A DNA stretch of 64,000 nt from Pseudophaeomoniella oleicola (taxonomy: Eukaryota > Ascomycota > Eurotiomycetes > Phaeomoniellales > Phaeomoniellaceae), in the NCBI GenBank assembly GCA_003868215.1, contig QWDQ01000004.1, forward strand, positions 496,001 to 560,000, given 5' to 3'. Made by a program: the position numbers and the translations under genes. The notes beneath the pieces were generated by a model. It did not search any database, was not told the origin of the DNA, and saw only the letters and a list, made by a program, of their open reading frames with translations. This document shows positions 34,601 through 45,090 of this stretch, piece by piece (positions within the stretch are counted from its first letter, which is position 1; the number at the start of each line of letters is the position of its first letter).

Positions 34601-36097
34601 TGAGCATTCTCCAGTATCGCATGTGCATTGGAGCCACCGAAACCAAATGAGTTGACACTTGCGCGCCGGACGTCTAATGTAGTCGTAGGCCATTTGATGG
34701 GCGTCCGGGTTACACGTAGCCGGGAGCCGGCAAAGTCGATGTTGGGGTTAGGTGTAACAAACGTTGGGTTTCCGGGGATGGTGCCATGCTCGAGGGCAAG
34801 GATCGCCTTCATCAAGCCCGAGAGGCCGGCGGCTGCTTCGGAGTGGCCAATGTTGCTCTTGATTGAACCAATGACAAGGTCCTGTCCGAGCTCCCTTGTC
34901 TCTGCAAACACGGATGCCGCTCCTCTAACCTCAATTGGATCTCCAGCAGGTGTTCCTGTACCATGGCATTCCAAATACTGCGTATCATTGAAGTTTTTGA
35001 TACCCGCGTTGGCGTAAGCGGCCCTGATTGCCGCAGATTGGGCCTCTGCGCTTGGGCTGGCGATTCCGGGTGTGCGGCCATCGCTGTTGGTTGCGGTTCC
35101 GCGAATGATAGCTCGGATGGGATCACCATCACGGATGGCGTCGTCAAGTCTTTTCAAGTAGACGAAGTTCATACCTTCCGCCTTGGCATAGCCATCGGCC
35201 TTTGCATCAAAGCTGTGACACCTGCCTGTAGCGGACTGTGTCATTCGCATCATGCCGATCTCTTCGTTGTGCTCGGGTGTAAGCCACAGACTCGCTCCAG
35301 CCACCAACATGCCATCGGCTTGGTAAGCGTCCAAGTAACGACACGCCACGTCCACCCCAACCAGACTCGCCGAGCATGCAGAGTCTACCGTCATACTATT
35401 CTCCTTTAGCTTCCTCTTGACGCGGACGAAGATTCTGGATTGACTTACCTAGGCCCATGGATGTTGAGGAAGTGACTGATTCTATTGCTCAAGATTGACC
35501 AAGCAACACCGATTGTTGCTGACTCGGGACGATTTTCTGGATCGCGACTCTGCATGGAAGCATAGTCTGGCCGGATCATGAGCTCAATGTTTCAACAGAA
35601 GGGTCTTACTACTTACCGACGATATTTGTTCCAACAAGGCAGCCTATCAGTTTCCCGCTGATTGCGTCTAAAGGAACGCCTGCATTCTCAAGACACTCAT
35701 ATGCAACTTCGAGTAGGATGCGTTGCTGCGGGTCCATGGCAATGCAATCAACGCGACTTATGTTGAAAAACTGACCATCGAATACCTCCGGATTGACATC
35801 TTCCATGAACATGCCGCCTGGGCTCTTCATTGTTCGAGGCCGGCTGTGCTGGTCATGATGTCCAGACAGATCAAATCTGGTGGCGGGGGGCTCATTCTTG
35901 GCAATTCCACCGCGCTGAAGGAAATCCCAGAGCGCTGTGGGAGAGTTGCTATGGCCCGGGAGGCGACAAGCCATACCAACGACGGCGACGGGTACCTGAG
36001 TATGGCCCCTGCGGCCATTGATGGCAAGGGCGCCATCAGGCTGATTTCCGTCGTCACTGGACCAAATAGGTGTGGGAATAGTATCGGGTGAACTCAT
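28625..36097 (-). CDS. Highly reducing type I polyketide synthase
   Basis: Iterative HR-PKS of 2,360 aa in eight exons: 36097-35617, 35566-35449, 35395-30568, 30517-30180, 30115-29944, 29889-29581, 29526-28911, 28845-28625. All seven introns (50-65 bp) have GT donors and AG acceptors, and all preserve frame. Domain order: KS ~35-470 (Cys in DSACSAS near 206, His in CHGTGTPAGDP and NIGHSEAAAG); AT ~575-890 (GHSSGE); DH ~955-1245 (His in LRDHCMGSQ, Asp in SSIDACF); degenerate methyltransferase ~1265-1400 (VLELNLSPSD in place of the SAM loop); ER ~1655-1979 (HSAAGGVG); KR ~1985-2180 (GGLRGLCG, Ser-Tyr-Asn triad in LSSISGVAG and ANYAAANVF); ACP ~2290-2360 (YGIDSLAAV, phosphopantetheine Ser). There is no thioesterase, reductase or condensation domain, so release must come from a separate enzyme. 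It is divergent from the hydrolase at 36737. Product unknown: a reduced, probably unmethylated chain is inferred. Confidence 0.95.
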
Positions 36098-36736
36098 GGT
36101 AATTGTTGTCAAGCACCTGCAGTTGTATATTCTCCACGAGCTCAACAACCGAACTTCGGCTAGAAAACTGAGATTGATTCATATTTATGTCTTGTTGATA
36201 TAAGATATGCACCACGCTCCAAATCATGTTGAACCGACTGACATGAACCAATAGATTGCATTTTGGTGACGCCGCTGCAGAACATGAGCCAAGTCCAGCT
36301 TCATGCGTGACTAAGGTATATGCAAGGTGAGCAAGAAAATTCACCGTCATCACTGACCGCAAATTGCTCGTGCTACATGGAAGAGCAATCTTCATGCAAT
36401 GTCATGGCTATAAGGCCAAGTAGATCTTTGCCATAATGGTACGAAACTCCTTATTGGTCCATATGATCCCAAGCATCAAATCTCGAGCGATGTGATCCTG
36501 TCCAGGATATAAGTGTTTCCAACAGGCATGCTACATCTCAGATAGATAAGGCCCATACCTTGAATTTTCATCACCATTTGGTAGGAAACCCGCTCTTGTT
36601 CCTGCGATCACCGACGTCCTTCGTTATTTCATCACGGGGTACAAAAATTCAAAGACCAGCAGGAGAAGAACAAGATCGGGCTCAGTATAAGATAACAGAC
36701 CTTTTCTGAAAACAGCACCCATTGAGTTCCGTAGTT
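36098..36736. promoter_or_regulatory. Bidirectional promoter PKS / hydrolase
   Basis: A 639-bp spacer shared by divergent genes. It holds CCAAT boxes at 36248-36252 (plus) and 36453-36457 (minus), an AP-1-like TGACTAA at 36308-36314, and TATAAG at 36686-36691, 46 bp before the hydrolase ATG. The shared spacer makes joint control likely. Confidence 0.6.
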
Positions 36737-37697
36737 ATGGCAGGGCGCGAGGATATCGAGTTCAAGACCATCGACGGCCTCACTATCAGAGGATGGGTGT
36801 ATCCCGCGACGAAGCGAGGACCGGCCATCATAGCGACCCCGGGAGTAAGACTCTACGAATCTTTCATCAGATTCATCTTCATTGTCTAACCTCGAGCAGT
36901 TCAACTTTACCAAAGAGACAATGGTTGCGGAAATTGCGGAGTATTTCCAGCGATTTGACTTCACAGTACTCATCTACGATCCACGGTCTATCGGGCAGAG
37001 CGACGGTACTCCACGCAATGAGATTCATCCATCTCGCAACGTTGAGGACTACCATGATGCCCTGACCTTTCTGAAGGGCCACCCTCTGGTCGATCCCATG
37101 CGTATCGCTTACTGGGGATTTTCGTTCAGTGGCATGGTGGCGTTAGTCGCAGCGGCGCTGGACAAGCGCGCAAAGGCCGTGGTAGCCATGTCTCCGCTGA
37201 CGATTTGGGAGTTCCCTGAGGACAAGTGGCCACGTGTACTGGCAAAGGCCCTCAAAGACCGTGAGTCACGGGCGGTGGGAAACAAGCCCGTCTACATTCC
37301 GATGCTGACGGAGACGGGGGAGAACCCGGCGGGATTCGGCAAGGGGTTTGATGTCGATGGCTTCAAGATGATGGCGGGGGCCAAGCTGCTACAGCCCACC
37401 TTTGAGCTGGAAACCACTCTCGGAAGCTACTACCACATTGCTGCCTTCCAGCCGTTCGGGCTCATCCCTCATGTCTCTCCCACCCCGGCAATGGTGATCA
37501 CGCCTGAACATGATCTGGTCTCCCCGGCGGAGCTTCAGAAGACGAAGATTTATGAAGTCCTGAAGGAGCCGAAACGACTGCTGATTGTGCCCGACAAGGG
37601 TCACATGGATGTGCTGAGTGGCGACGACTTTGTCAAGATTCTGGACGCTCAGATCGAGTTCCTGCGTGGTATTCTCGGTAACGAGATCGTCTCATAG
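36737..37697 (+). CDS. Alpha/beta hydrolase, candidate PKS chain-release enzyme
   Basis: A 301-aa serine hydrolase of the X-Pro-dipeptidyl-peptidase/DltD-N-like type that often sits beside fungal HR-PKS genes. Two exons, 36737-36844 and 36900-37697; the intron 36845-36899 has a GTAAGA donor, TCTAAC branch site and GCAG acceptor. The fold markers are the oxyanion region IATPG near residue 36, the nucleophile elbow WGFSFSGM (Ser111 in GFSFS), the acid in TPEHDLVSP and the base His in PDKGHMDVL. No signal peptide, so it is cytosolic. The PKS ends in an ACP with no releasing domain; a divergent hydrolase with a shared promoter is therefore the best candidate for hydrolysing the thioester. That role is inferred from context. 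Alternatives are ester hydrolysis of a later intermediate. Confidence 0.88.
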
Positions 37698-38565
37698 AGT
37701 CAGCAATAAGCAAGCAGAGAGTTTTCAAGTCTTAGGTGTCTCTTTGACTTTGGTCAAGTGAGTCAAGTCTTCTGCCGTGCTTTGGTTGAAGTGAAGTGAA
37801 GTGAAGTTTCTTGTTGACAACATCAATCACAATTATACTAAGCCATTTTAAGTTAGTTTTATTACCACACATGGTAACCTAAAGTATTGCAATACACCTG
37901 CATGTAATGCCTTCGTATAGTAGTCTTCTCGGTTGGATTGGATCGGGCTAATAGTGTAGACGTTGGTAAGGCGAGATAGATGAGTGGTGGAATCATGAGC
38001 TTACGCATCATCATCGGCACCATCAGCTTCATCAGCTTCATCAGCTTCCTGTGGCTTATCGCCTATTGTTGGAATTGGAAGGAATCCAACACGGCCAGGT
38101 CCGCATTATCCCCGAATCCCGATATACCATAATAGTGTTAATTACTTTGTAATTACATGTCACTTTAATACACCGCCTGTAGGGAATTCATTCTCAGCAC
38201 GGAGGATTCACACTGAGTCTCTCTCAAGGTACCGAACTGGATGTCTGACATATCTGACTTGTCTAATCTGACTGCCCTGAAGGATTCCCCTTCACATCCA
38301 TCAATTGCTGATCTTGCATATTCGGATCGCGATTACATTGCATGCATGTAACCATGCTTCCACATCTCGCAAGGCGGCAGGGGCCGGTCCCCAATGTTGG
38401 ATCTTGAAGCCTGTGTCTTTGCTTTTCTTCTGCTTGTTCTTCTTTTCGCAGGCTATTTTTACTATAGAGATGTATTGAGAGGTTGAGTTGCGAGGGGGCG
38501 ATATCAGAGGTCCTTTATATAGCAGAAAGGTATTTCCCAATCCCTTGGTTGAGCTACAAGTCACC
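37698..38565. promoter_or_regulatory. Promoter region of FAD oxidase
   Basis: An 868-bp gap between two plus-strand cluster genes. It holds a Gcn4/AP-1 type TGAGTCA at 37759-37765, a GTGAA tandem tract near 37787-37805, a CATCAG tandem tract near 38023-38046, and TATATA at 38516-38521, 45 bp before the FAD oxidase ATG. No gene-like frame. Confidence 0.5.
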
Positions 38566-40469
38566 ATGTTTTCTCGTCGAATTACGGTCCTTATCGGGCA
38601 GATCTCACTAATCACTGCATCTGCAGCTCTACCGCATGCTGAGCAACGATCTGCATGCCGGTACATCCCTGGTGATAATGGGTGGCCAGCCAAGGAAACA
38701 TGGGATAGACTGAACGTGACAGTGGGCGGTCGCCTTATCGCTACTGACCCTCTTGCACATGCCTGCCATGATCCGACATACTCAAATGCAACCTGTGCAT
38801 ATCTGAAGGAGGAGTGGGGTGTTCCAGGGCTACAGTAAGTTCGATCGTCATAAGCTACAGCATGTACTGGGACTGATAAGGAAACCACAGAATCCCTCAC
38901 CCTGCAGAGTTTCTCTCGCCTTGGTTCCAGAACCAGTCATGCGTTCCATTTACCGCTGAATCCACCAGCTGTGAGCTCGGAAATTATGCCAGCTATTCAA
39001 TCAATGTCACCGGCACCCATGATATTATTTCCGGATTGAACTTCGCGCAGAAGAACAATATTCGCCTGGTGATCAAGAACACCGGCCATGAGTACGTCCC
39101 CCCGATCCCCCTTGAGATATTATTTCTATCGTGTCTGGTATTATTGCTGTATTATTGGTAATCATGCATTTTACCACCATCTCTTCTGACTACCGGCAGT
39201 GAAAACGGCAAAGGCACCGGGAAGGGTGCACTTTCTCTCTGGACGCACAATCTGAAGGACAAGACGTTTATTCCAGCATACAACAGCAGCTACTACAATG
39301 GCCCGGCTGCAAAGCTTGGTGCCGGCGTTCAGGGCGGGGAGGCAGCCACGTTCGGCTACGATAATGGTCACCACCGCGTCGTGGTCGGCTCTTGTCCGAC
39401 TGTGGGCATCGTGGGGGGTTATGCTCAAGGTGGCGGCCACTCGTCCATGTCTGGGCTGTATGGACTAGGCGCAGATAACGTTCTAGAATGGGAAGTGGTG
39501 ACTGCTGACGGCAAGCATGTCATCGCCACTCCAACGAAATCACCTGACCTGTACTGGGCGCTCAGTGGCGGTGGTGGCGGAACGTACGGCGTTGTCGTGT
39601 CTATGACCACCCGTCTGTTCGAGGAGCACCCTGCGGGCCAAGCAGTCTACTCATTCAATGTAAATTCTACTGGCAGTGTTGACGCATACTGGAAGGCTGT
39701 CAGCACCTTCCACTCCCAGCTCCAGCCTCTTCTGGATCAGGGCCTATATACCACATATTCCATCGGCAAGGACAGTTTCAGCATCTACGCTCTTATTTCA
39801 CCGAACAAAGATGAGGCGGAGCTCACCACACTCCTAGCGCCAATGCTCTCTGCCCTGAAGCAGGAAGGTCTCACGGAACAATCTCTCAGTTTCACCACCT
39901 CCGGTGCCAACACCATCTACGAACTCCTGTCCGCCAGCCTGTGGCCCGAGCTCGCCGTCTCCTCTCTAGTGCCAGTGATGGGCGGCCGTCTGATCACCCG
40001 AACCAACCTCGAGACCAATCTAACCGGCATCATAGACGCCATGCGTACCATCACCGATGACGGTGCTTTCGAGCTAGCCTGCACCGGAATTAACACCACC
40101 ACCGCCAACGTCGCCCCTCCCGTCGCCGACAACGCCGTCTTCCCCGTCTGGCGCGACGCCTTGTTCTCCTGCATCATCGGCACCGCCTGGGTCTGGGGCG
40201 AGCCTTGGGACCCCGTTCCCGCGTGGCAGACTGAACTGACCAGCAAAGTCATGCCGGCCATTGAAGCCGCCACGCCGAATTCTGGCGCCTACCTCAACGA
40301 AGCCGGTTGGTCGCAGAGCGATTGGCAGGAAACATTTTACGGTGTCAACTATGCCAAATTGAAGGGGATCAAGCACAAGTATGATCCCACAGATCTGTTC
40401 TATGCCGTTACCGCTGTAGGCAGTGAGGCATGGACACCAGATGCGGACGGCCGATTGTGCAGAACTTGA
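38566..40469 (+). CDS. Berberine-bridge-type FAD-linked oxidase, secretory
   Basis: A 579-aa oxidoreductase of the FAD_binding_4 plus BBE family, which oxidises alcohols or C-H bonds of small molecules with O2. Three exons: 38566-38834, 38891-39091, 39200-40469; introns 38835-38890 (GTAAGT/CACAG) and 39092-39199 (GTACGT/GGCAG) are both phase 2. Residues 1-22 form a signal peptide (hydrophobic core after MFSRR, cut near ASA-AL), and there are several N-glycosylation sites, so the enzyme probably acts in the secretory path or outside the cell. The FAD-domain block VIKNTGHDENG, a segment GGYAQGGGHSSMSGLYGLG and the substrate-domain start are in place. The C-terminal BBE segment NEAGWSQSDWQETFYGVNYAKL is complete. 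In the PKS cluster it is inferred to oxidise a late intermediate. A CA/CT microsatellite follows the stop codon at once. Confidence 0.93.
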
Positions 40470-40471
40470 AG

Positions 40472-40556
40472 CACACACACACACACACACACACTCTCTC
40501 TCTCTTTTTCTTTCTCTCTTTTTCTTTTTCTTTCTCTGTCTCTCTCTTTTTCTCAG
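40472..40556. repeat. CA then CT/T-rich microsatellite
   Basis: A (CA)n run of about 11 units at 40472-40494 passes into CT- and T-rich sequence to about 40556, within the probable 3' UTR of the FAD oxidase. Confidence 0.85.
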
Positions 40557-40720
40557 CCTTTGACCCAGCATCAGTGGAGAAAGCAACGGCTTTTTCGGAA
40601 TTGTATACATAGATATATACTTTTGTCACTCATTCGTTTGAGGTATACATAGAAATTTGTTGTACTTTAGATAACACGCCGCGCACGCACGCACACATGC
40701 ATACATACATATCTAAATAT

Positions 40721-40755
40721 ATACATACATACATACATACATACATACATACATA
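40721..40755. repeat. CATA tetranucleotide microsatellite
   Basis: About eight copies of a CATA unit in the spacer between the FAD oxidase and the P450. Confidence 0.85.
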
Positions 40756-41256
40756 AACCAACACAAATATAAAATTATAGCCCTTTTCTCTTCCTTTTCT
40801 TTCTTCCGTTCGTACGACAACAACGAAAAAAAGTCCCCCCCCCCCCCCAATAGAAAGAGAGAGAGAAAATGTATCTATTCAACTTTAGTAGCTGTTCGAT
40901 TCTGAAATCCTTTGTTTTTTTGGGCTTCGTATCAAGTATTCAAAAAAAAAACTTTGCGAGTAATTGATCTGTAGGTACCTAATAGGCAGGTAGTTTGGGG
41001 GGCTTTAATACTACTATCGCTATTAAAGTACAAGGGAGTGGGTTGATTTGGTTTGGATTTGATTTAGGTATGTAGGTACCTGTGTAGGTATGTGCCTAAG
41101 TAGTGAATGGTTGACTGTTTGGTTGGTTGAAAATGCTCATGCAAATTCGGATATTCTTCATGCTCAACCAAGAAAGGAAAGAAAAGGGGAATTTATTGAC
41201 GCGAGGTGAGGCATGACAGGGTTGAGATGTTGACAAGTTCTAGCCTGTCTTGATGC

Positions 41257-42965
41257 TCATCTCACAAGCGCCCTAATGCCCTTGGTCCCCGGCCAGGGTG
41301 AGAGAATGGTATTCTCGGAATAGAACTCGACGTCTCGTGGCGTCGTCTCGAAAAGCTCCAGCTCGTGCCGCCGGAACAGCGTGGCGAAACCGATGTAGAT
41401 CTCCGAATATGCGAGGTTCAGACCAAGGCACATGCGCGATCCACGTCCGAAGATTGTCAGATAGTTCGTGAGTGGCTTGATGCCGTCGGGGCCGCGGGGG
41501 TTTCCGAGCCAACGTTCCGGTCGGAATATTTCGGGCGATTCGAACACGCGATCGTCCATGTGCATGTGGTACTGATCCATACTCACGGGCGTACCGGCTG
41601 GGATAGCCCAGTCGCCGTAGGTCCAGGTGCCGGTGCGGTTGATGCGTACAAGGCGCTCAACCACGCCCAGGCCAACTCGCAAGGCTGTTTGTACATGTGA
41701 GCTGACTATTCCACTAATTGGTTTTTTGAAGGACTCACTCTCTTTGACAATGGCAGTCAGATAAGGAAGCGTCTCGAGATTAGCCCATGGTAGGATATGA
41801 TTGGGGTCTGGCATCGCCATGGCCAGTTCGTCTCTCAAACGCCTATAAATTTGAGGATTGTGTAAAATGTAGAAAGTCCCAAGAGCCAACGTCCAGGCTG
41901 TAGTCTCCAGGCCAGCTCCGATGAGAGATTCAGATTCGTGCTGCAGGCGTTTATGTGTCAATTCATGCGGTGGAAGGTTAGAAGCCAGCATTTCGTGGAA
42001 GACGGTCGGGTTGTCCGTTGGCCCATACCGCTGCTTGGCATCTTCCCTATTGCTCGCAAGAATCTCTGCACTCTGCCGAGAGATCTCCTGCTCACTGTTA
42101 TTATACTCATCTAAGCCCCAATAAGCAACGGGTAACTTGCCTCGCGATACGCGACGATCGGTTCGAACGGGGGAAAGAGACGCTTTGACACCCAGTATGG
42201 CAAACTATCTGTTACCGCCCCCAAGAATTGCCAGTACCTCATTACATGAGACCAACTCGTCACCCTCGTGATAGCCCCCGTGAACGGAGCCTGAAAGTCA
42301 GGACATAGGTGCAAGTCCAGCGGGGAACCGAACACTAGGTTCGTGATGTTGTCGGCCGCAAAGCAACGCCACACATCATGGAGATTAATAACCCTGTCCT
42401 TTCCCGCATACTCGTTTGACAACCGCTTTGAAATGGTGTTCATGAGCTCTTGGATATGAACCGTCTGCTCGCGGACTTTAGATTTGGCAAAAAATGGACT
42501 GATGGCCGCGCGGCGAATCTTGTGCAGTTCATGATTTGCGGTGCTAAAAGTGGCACCTGGGATGCCGAAGCGGTTCTCCAGACGTTTCAACTTGTCATAT
42601 GGCTTGCTCGTGGAGTAAATCACATCATAAAATTCGGGATCATCCACGTGCAGCTCGACGGGGTTGATTCGGACGATAGGACCATATTTCTGGTGCATTC
42701 TCTTGATCTCGAAGGTGAACTGACCGCCTCCCTTTGGAACCAGGTCAAAATAGGCTTCATAAAGACCAGTTATAGCGGCTAGTTTGGGACCTGGAAATTT
42801 GGCGATAGGACTCAGGTACAGGCGATAGATCCCAATCAAAGCGATGTAGCCAAACAATATGGAGCCCACGAGAGCAAGAAGAAAGACTAACGAGATTTGA
42901 CGTTGCTTGATGATTTCGAAGAGCGCCGCTCCCCCTTGGCGGGCTGAGTTGATCAAAGACTCCAT
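41257..42965 (-). CDS. Cytochrome P450, CYP58/Tri4-like
   Basis: A 533-aa microsomal monooxygenase. Three exons: 42965-42141, 42087-41739, 41684-41257. Intron 41685-41738 has a normal GTGAGT donor. Intron 42088-42140 appears to use a GC donor (GAG|GCAAGT) with GCAG acceptor; this is the only reading that keeps the frame. An N-terminal membrane anchor (ISLVFLLALVGSILFGYIAL) is followed by the Pro hinge FPGPKL. The I-helix is AGLETT at 333-338, ExxR is KETLR with Glu391 and Arg394 (split by intron 2), PERW is near 447, and the heme loop FGRGSRMCLGLNLAYSE has Cys477. The wording of the heme loop and C-terminus is like trichodiene oxygenase Tri4 and its CYP58-group kin. It converges on the FAD oxidase and diverges from the SDR. 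The inferred role is hydroxylation or epoxidation of the polyketide. The upstream in-frame ATG at 43055 is less likely. Confidence 0.93.
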
Positions 42966-44009
42966 ATCAACACGTTTACCGCGATGAAGAATATGACGAA
43001 GAAATGAGAAGCGTAGCGTAGGTAGATATGAAGGCGACTGCGCGAGATGCAGCAAGATCCGCTATGATGGTTCAAGTTGTCTCTCAACTCAGGTATTCAC
43101 TGCTGCCCGATCTCTGTTTGGTCGGGCCTACCTTGATACAGAAAAGCAACGAACAGCAGCGTGTAAGCGTATCATCACCTACATCTTAAGTCCGAGCTCT
43201 TAGATCAGCTCTTTGCCTGTCACACAATGTAAGATTGGACAGGGTCTCTGACTAGAGATGTATGCACATTGTAGATTACCTTGTTAGGTAGTGATGATTG
43301 CATTGCCAATGTGGGCACAGGTCCTATAATACTTCTGCTGACTTTGCATGCTGCGCCTTGAAGTCTGAACTGTCTGTGTCTGACAGGTGCTTTGGGTTGT
43401 GGATGACGGTACATGGACTATGCGAGATCATCTTGGTAGTCAGTGAGTAGGCTCAAAGTGATGTGTCTGCTCTTCTGCTTCTCAGCTGGCAGGAATAGAG
43501 TGGAAGGACGAATGCAATATAAGCAGTAATTAGTAAAGATGGAAGCAGACCTTTCTATGCTTTTAGGTTGGGTGTCATGATTTCGTTGTTATCTCGGTCC
43601 TTGAATAGGTTAGTCCTACCTTACAAACCTAGGATCGCCAAGACGGAGAGTGCGGGGTGCCGAAACCCGTCCGGTACGGGTAATACAAGAGTGGACGGCT
43701 TCCTCATCAGGCTAGTAGGCATGTTCACTCCCGTCGTTTGTCCGATACCTACGTGGTACCGTGGGCCCTACCTGGTATCGTACCTTAGGCAGGAGGGAGG
43801 CAGGGAGGCCAGGGAGGTAGAGTAGTAGCTGCTGGCAACCATGGCAGGCACTGGTGAAGCGGGATTCCCAATTCCTTATTCTCTTTCTCCTCCACCACAA
43901 ACCTGCAGTCCACTCCCCGTGAGGCTGATACTCTGATTCTTCTTCACCCGCCTGAACCACCTGTTCCCTATCACCATCCGAATCATCTTTGAATTGCAAA
44001 GGGAGAACC
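42966..44009. promoter_or_regulatory. Bidirectional promoter P450 / SDR
   Basis: About 1 kb between divergent cluster genes. It holds a TTAGTCC element near 43609, also found as an inverted pair near 46397-46416 upstream of the bANK gene. No gene-like frame was seen. Confidence 0.5.
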
Positions 44010-45090
44010 ATGTCGCCTCTTTCCAATCTCCGTGCCACTCTTACGCAGATCTATCCCCCTCGTCCTGTTTTTACTGAAGCAAATGTCCCTGCTGGCTCGC
44101 AGAATGGTCGCGTTTTTATTGTGACAGGTGGAAACGCCGGTGTTGGACTTGAGCTGGTCAAGATCCTCTACGCTGCCGGAGCAACTGTCTACATCGCGTC
44201 TCGGTCTAAGGTCAGCCCAAAAGGATGTGTTTGTAGCCCCGTATCTACTGACCATCTCTGAAACGTAGGCCAAGGTAGAAGCAGCCATCAAAGCGATAAA
44301 CGACGCAGCTAACACCAAGAGTTCGAGCGGTCAACTGAAGTTCTTGCATCTTGATCTGAATGATCTCGAGGTGGTGAAGGCCGCGGCAAAAAGCTTCGCC
44401 GAACAGGAGAATAAGCTAGATGTTCTGTGGAACAACGCTGGTACGGGAGCCAACGCCGTCACGGTAGGTGACCGCACAGCCCAAGACTTCGAGCCATTCA
44501 TTGGAATGCACTGCATTGCGACACTTCTCTTCACTCAACTCCTTCTTCCACAGCTTCGCGCTGCTTCCGCTGCTTCTGGCAAGAGTGGCAAGACTCGTGT
44601 CGTCTGGACATCGAGTGGCTTGGCAGAGGCGGGCTCACCACCCAATGGTATCGATTTCAACCAGTTGGACAAAGGGACAAAGAAGCCAATGCAAAACTAC
44701 GGGGCATCCAAAGCGGCCACCTGGTTCCTCAGCCGGGAATTTGCTCGTCGATACGGCAAGGATGGAATCATTAGTGTTTGTATCAATCCGGGTTACTTGA
44801 AAACAGCTTCCTTCGCCGGTACTCCTGCGCCAGTCATGTTCATTTTGAACAGAGTGATGCTTTCTGATGCCATCTTCGGCGCTTACACAGAGCTCTTCGC
44901 TGGACTCTCGCCTGATCTTACGCTGGAACACAATGGATCGTACCTCATTCCGTGGGGGCGAATCCGTCCCAATGCAGCTACTCCGCGCCAGGATCTCATC
45001 AAGGCTGGTGATACGAAAGAGGAGGGCGGGCTGGATTATGGCAACAAGTTCTGGACCTGGTGTGAAGAGAAGTGGAGGCCTTATGTTTAG
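44010..45090 (+). CDS. Short-chain dehydrogenase/reductase
   Basis: A 340-aa NAD(P)-dependent oxidoreductase of the classical to extended SDR type, close to the retinol-dehydrogenase-like fungal group. Two exons, 44010-44210 and 44269-45090; the intron 44211-44268 has a GTCAGC donor, TACTGAC branch site and CGTAG acceptor and falls in phase 0 after ASRSK. The cofactor loop is TGGNAGVG at residues 39-46, the NNAG motif is at 122-125, and the catalytic set is Ser182/183 with Tyr211 and Lys215 in YGASK. The arginine after the second strand (ASRSK) suggests NADP(H). There is no signal peptide. Divergent from the P450 and between it and the regulator, it is inferred to reduce a ketone or oxidise an alcohol set by the P450. 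Confidence 0.92.

Larger units (their letters stand above)
40470..41256. other. Convergent 3' spacer FAD oxidase / P450
   Basis: A 787-bp spacer where two cluster genes converge. It is filled with simple sequence, including the CA/CT run, CATA units, a 13-base C run near 40834 and TAGGTACCTA-like stretches near 40972 and 41075. No gene. Confidence 0.6.

Noticed and set aside
36480-36500. ATCTCGAGCGA resembling the ToxE tox-box (ATCTCNCGNA)
   Set aside because: It does not fit the consensus spacing and no true match was found in the other promoters.
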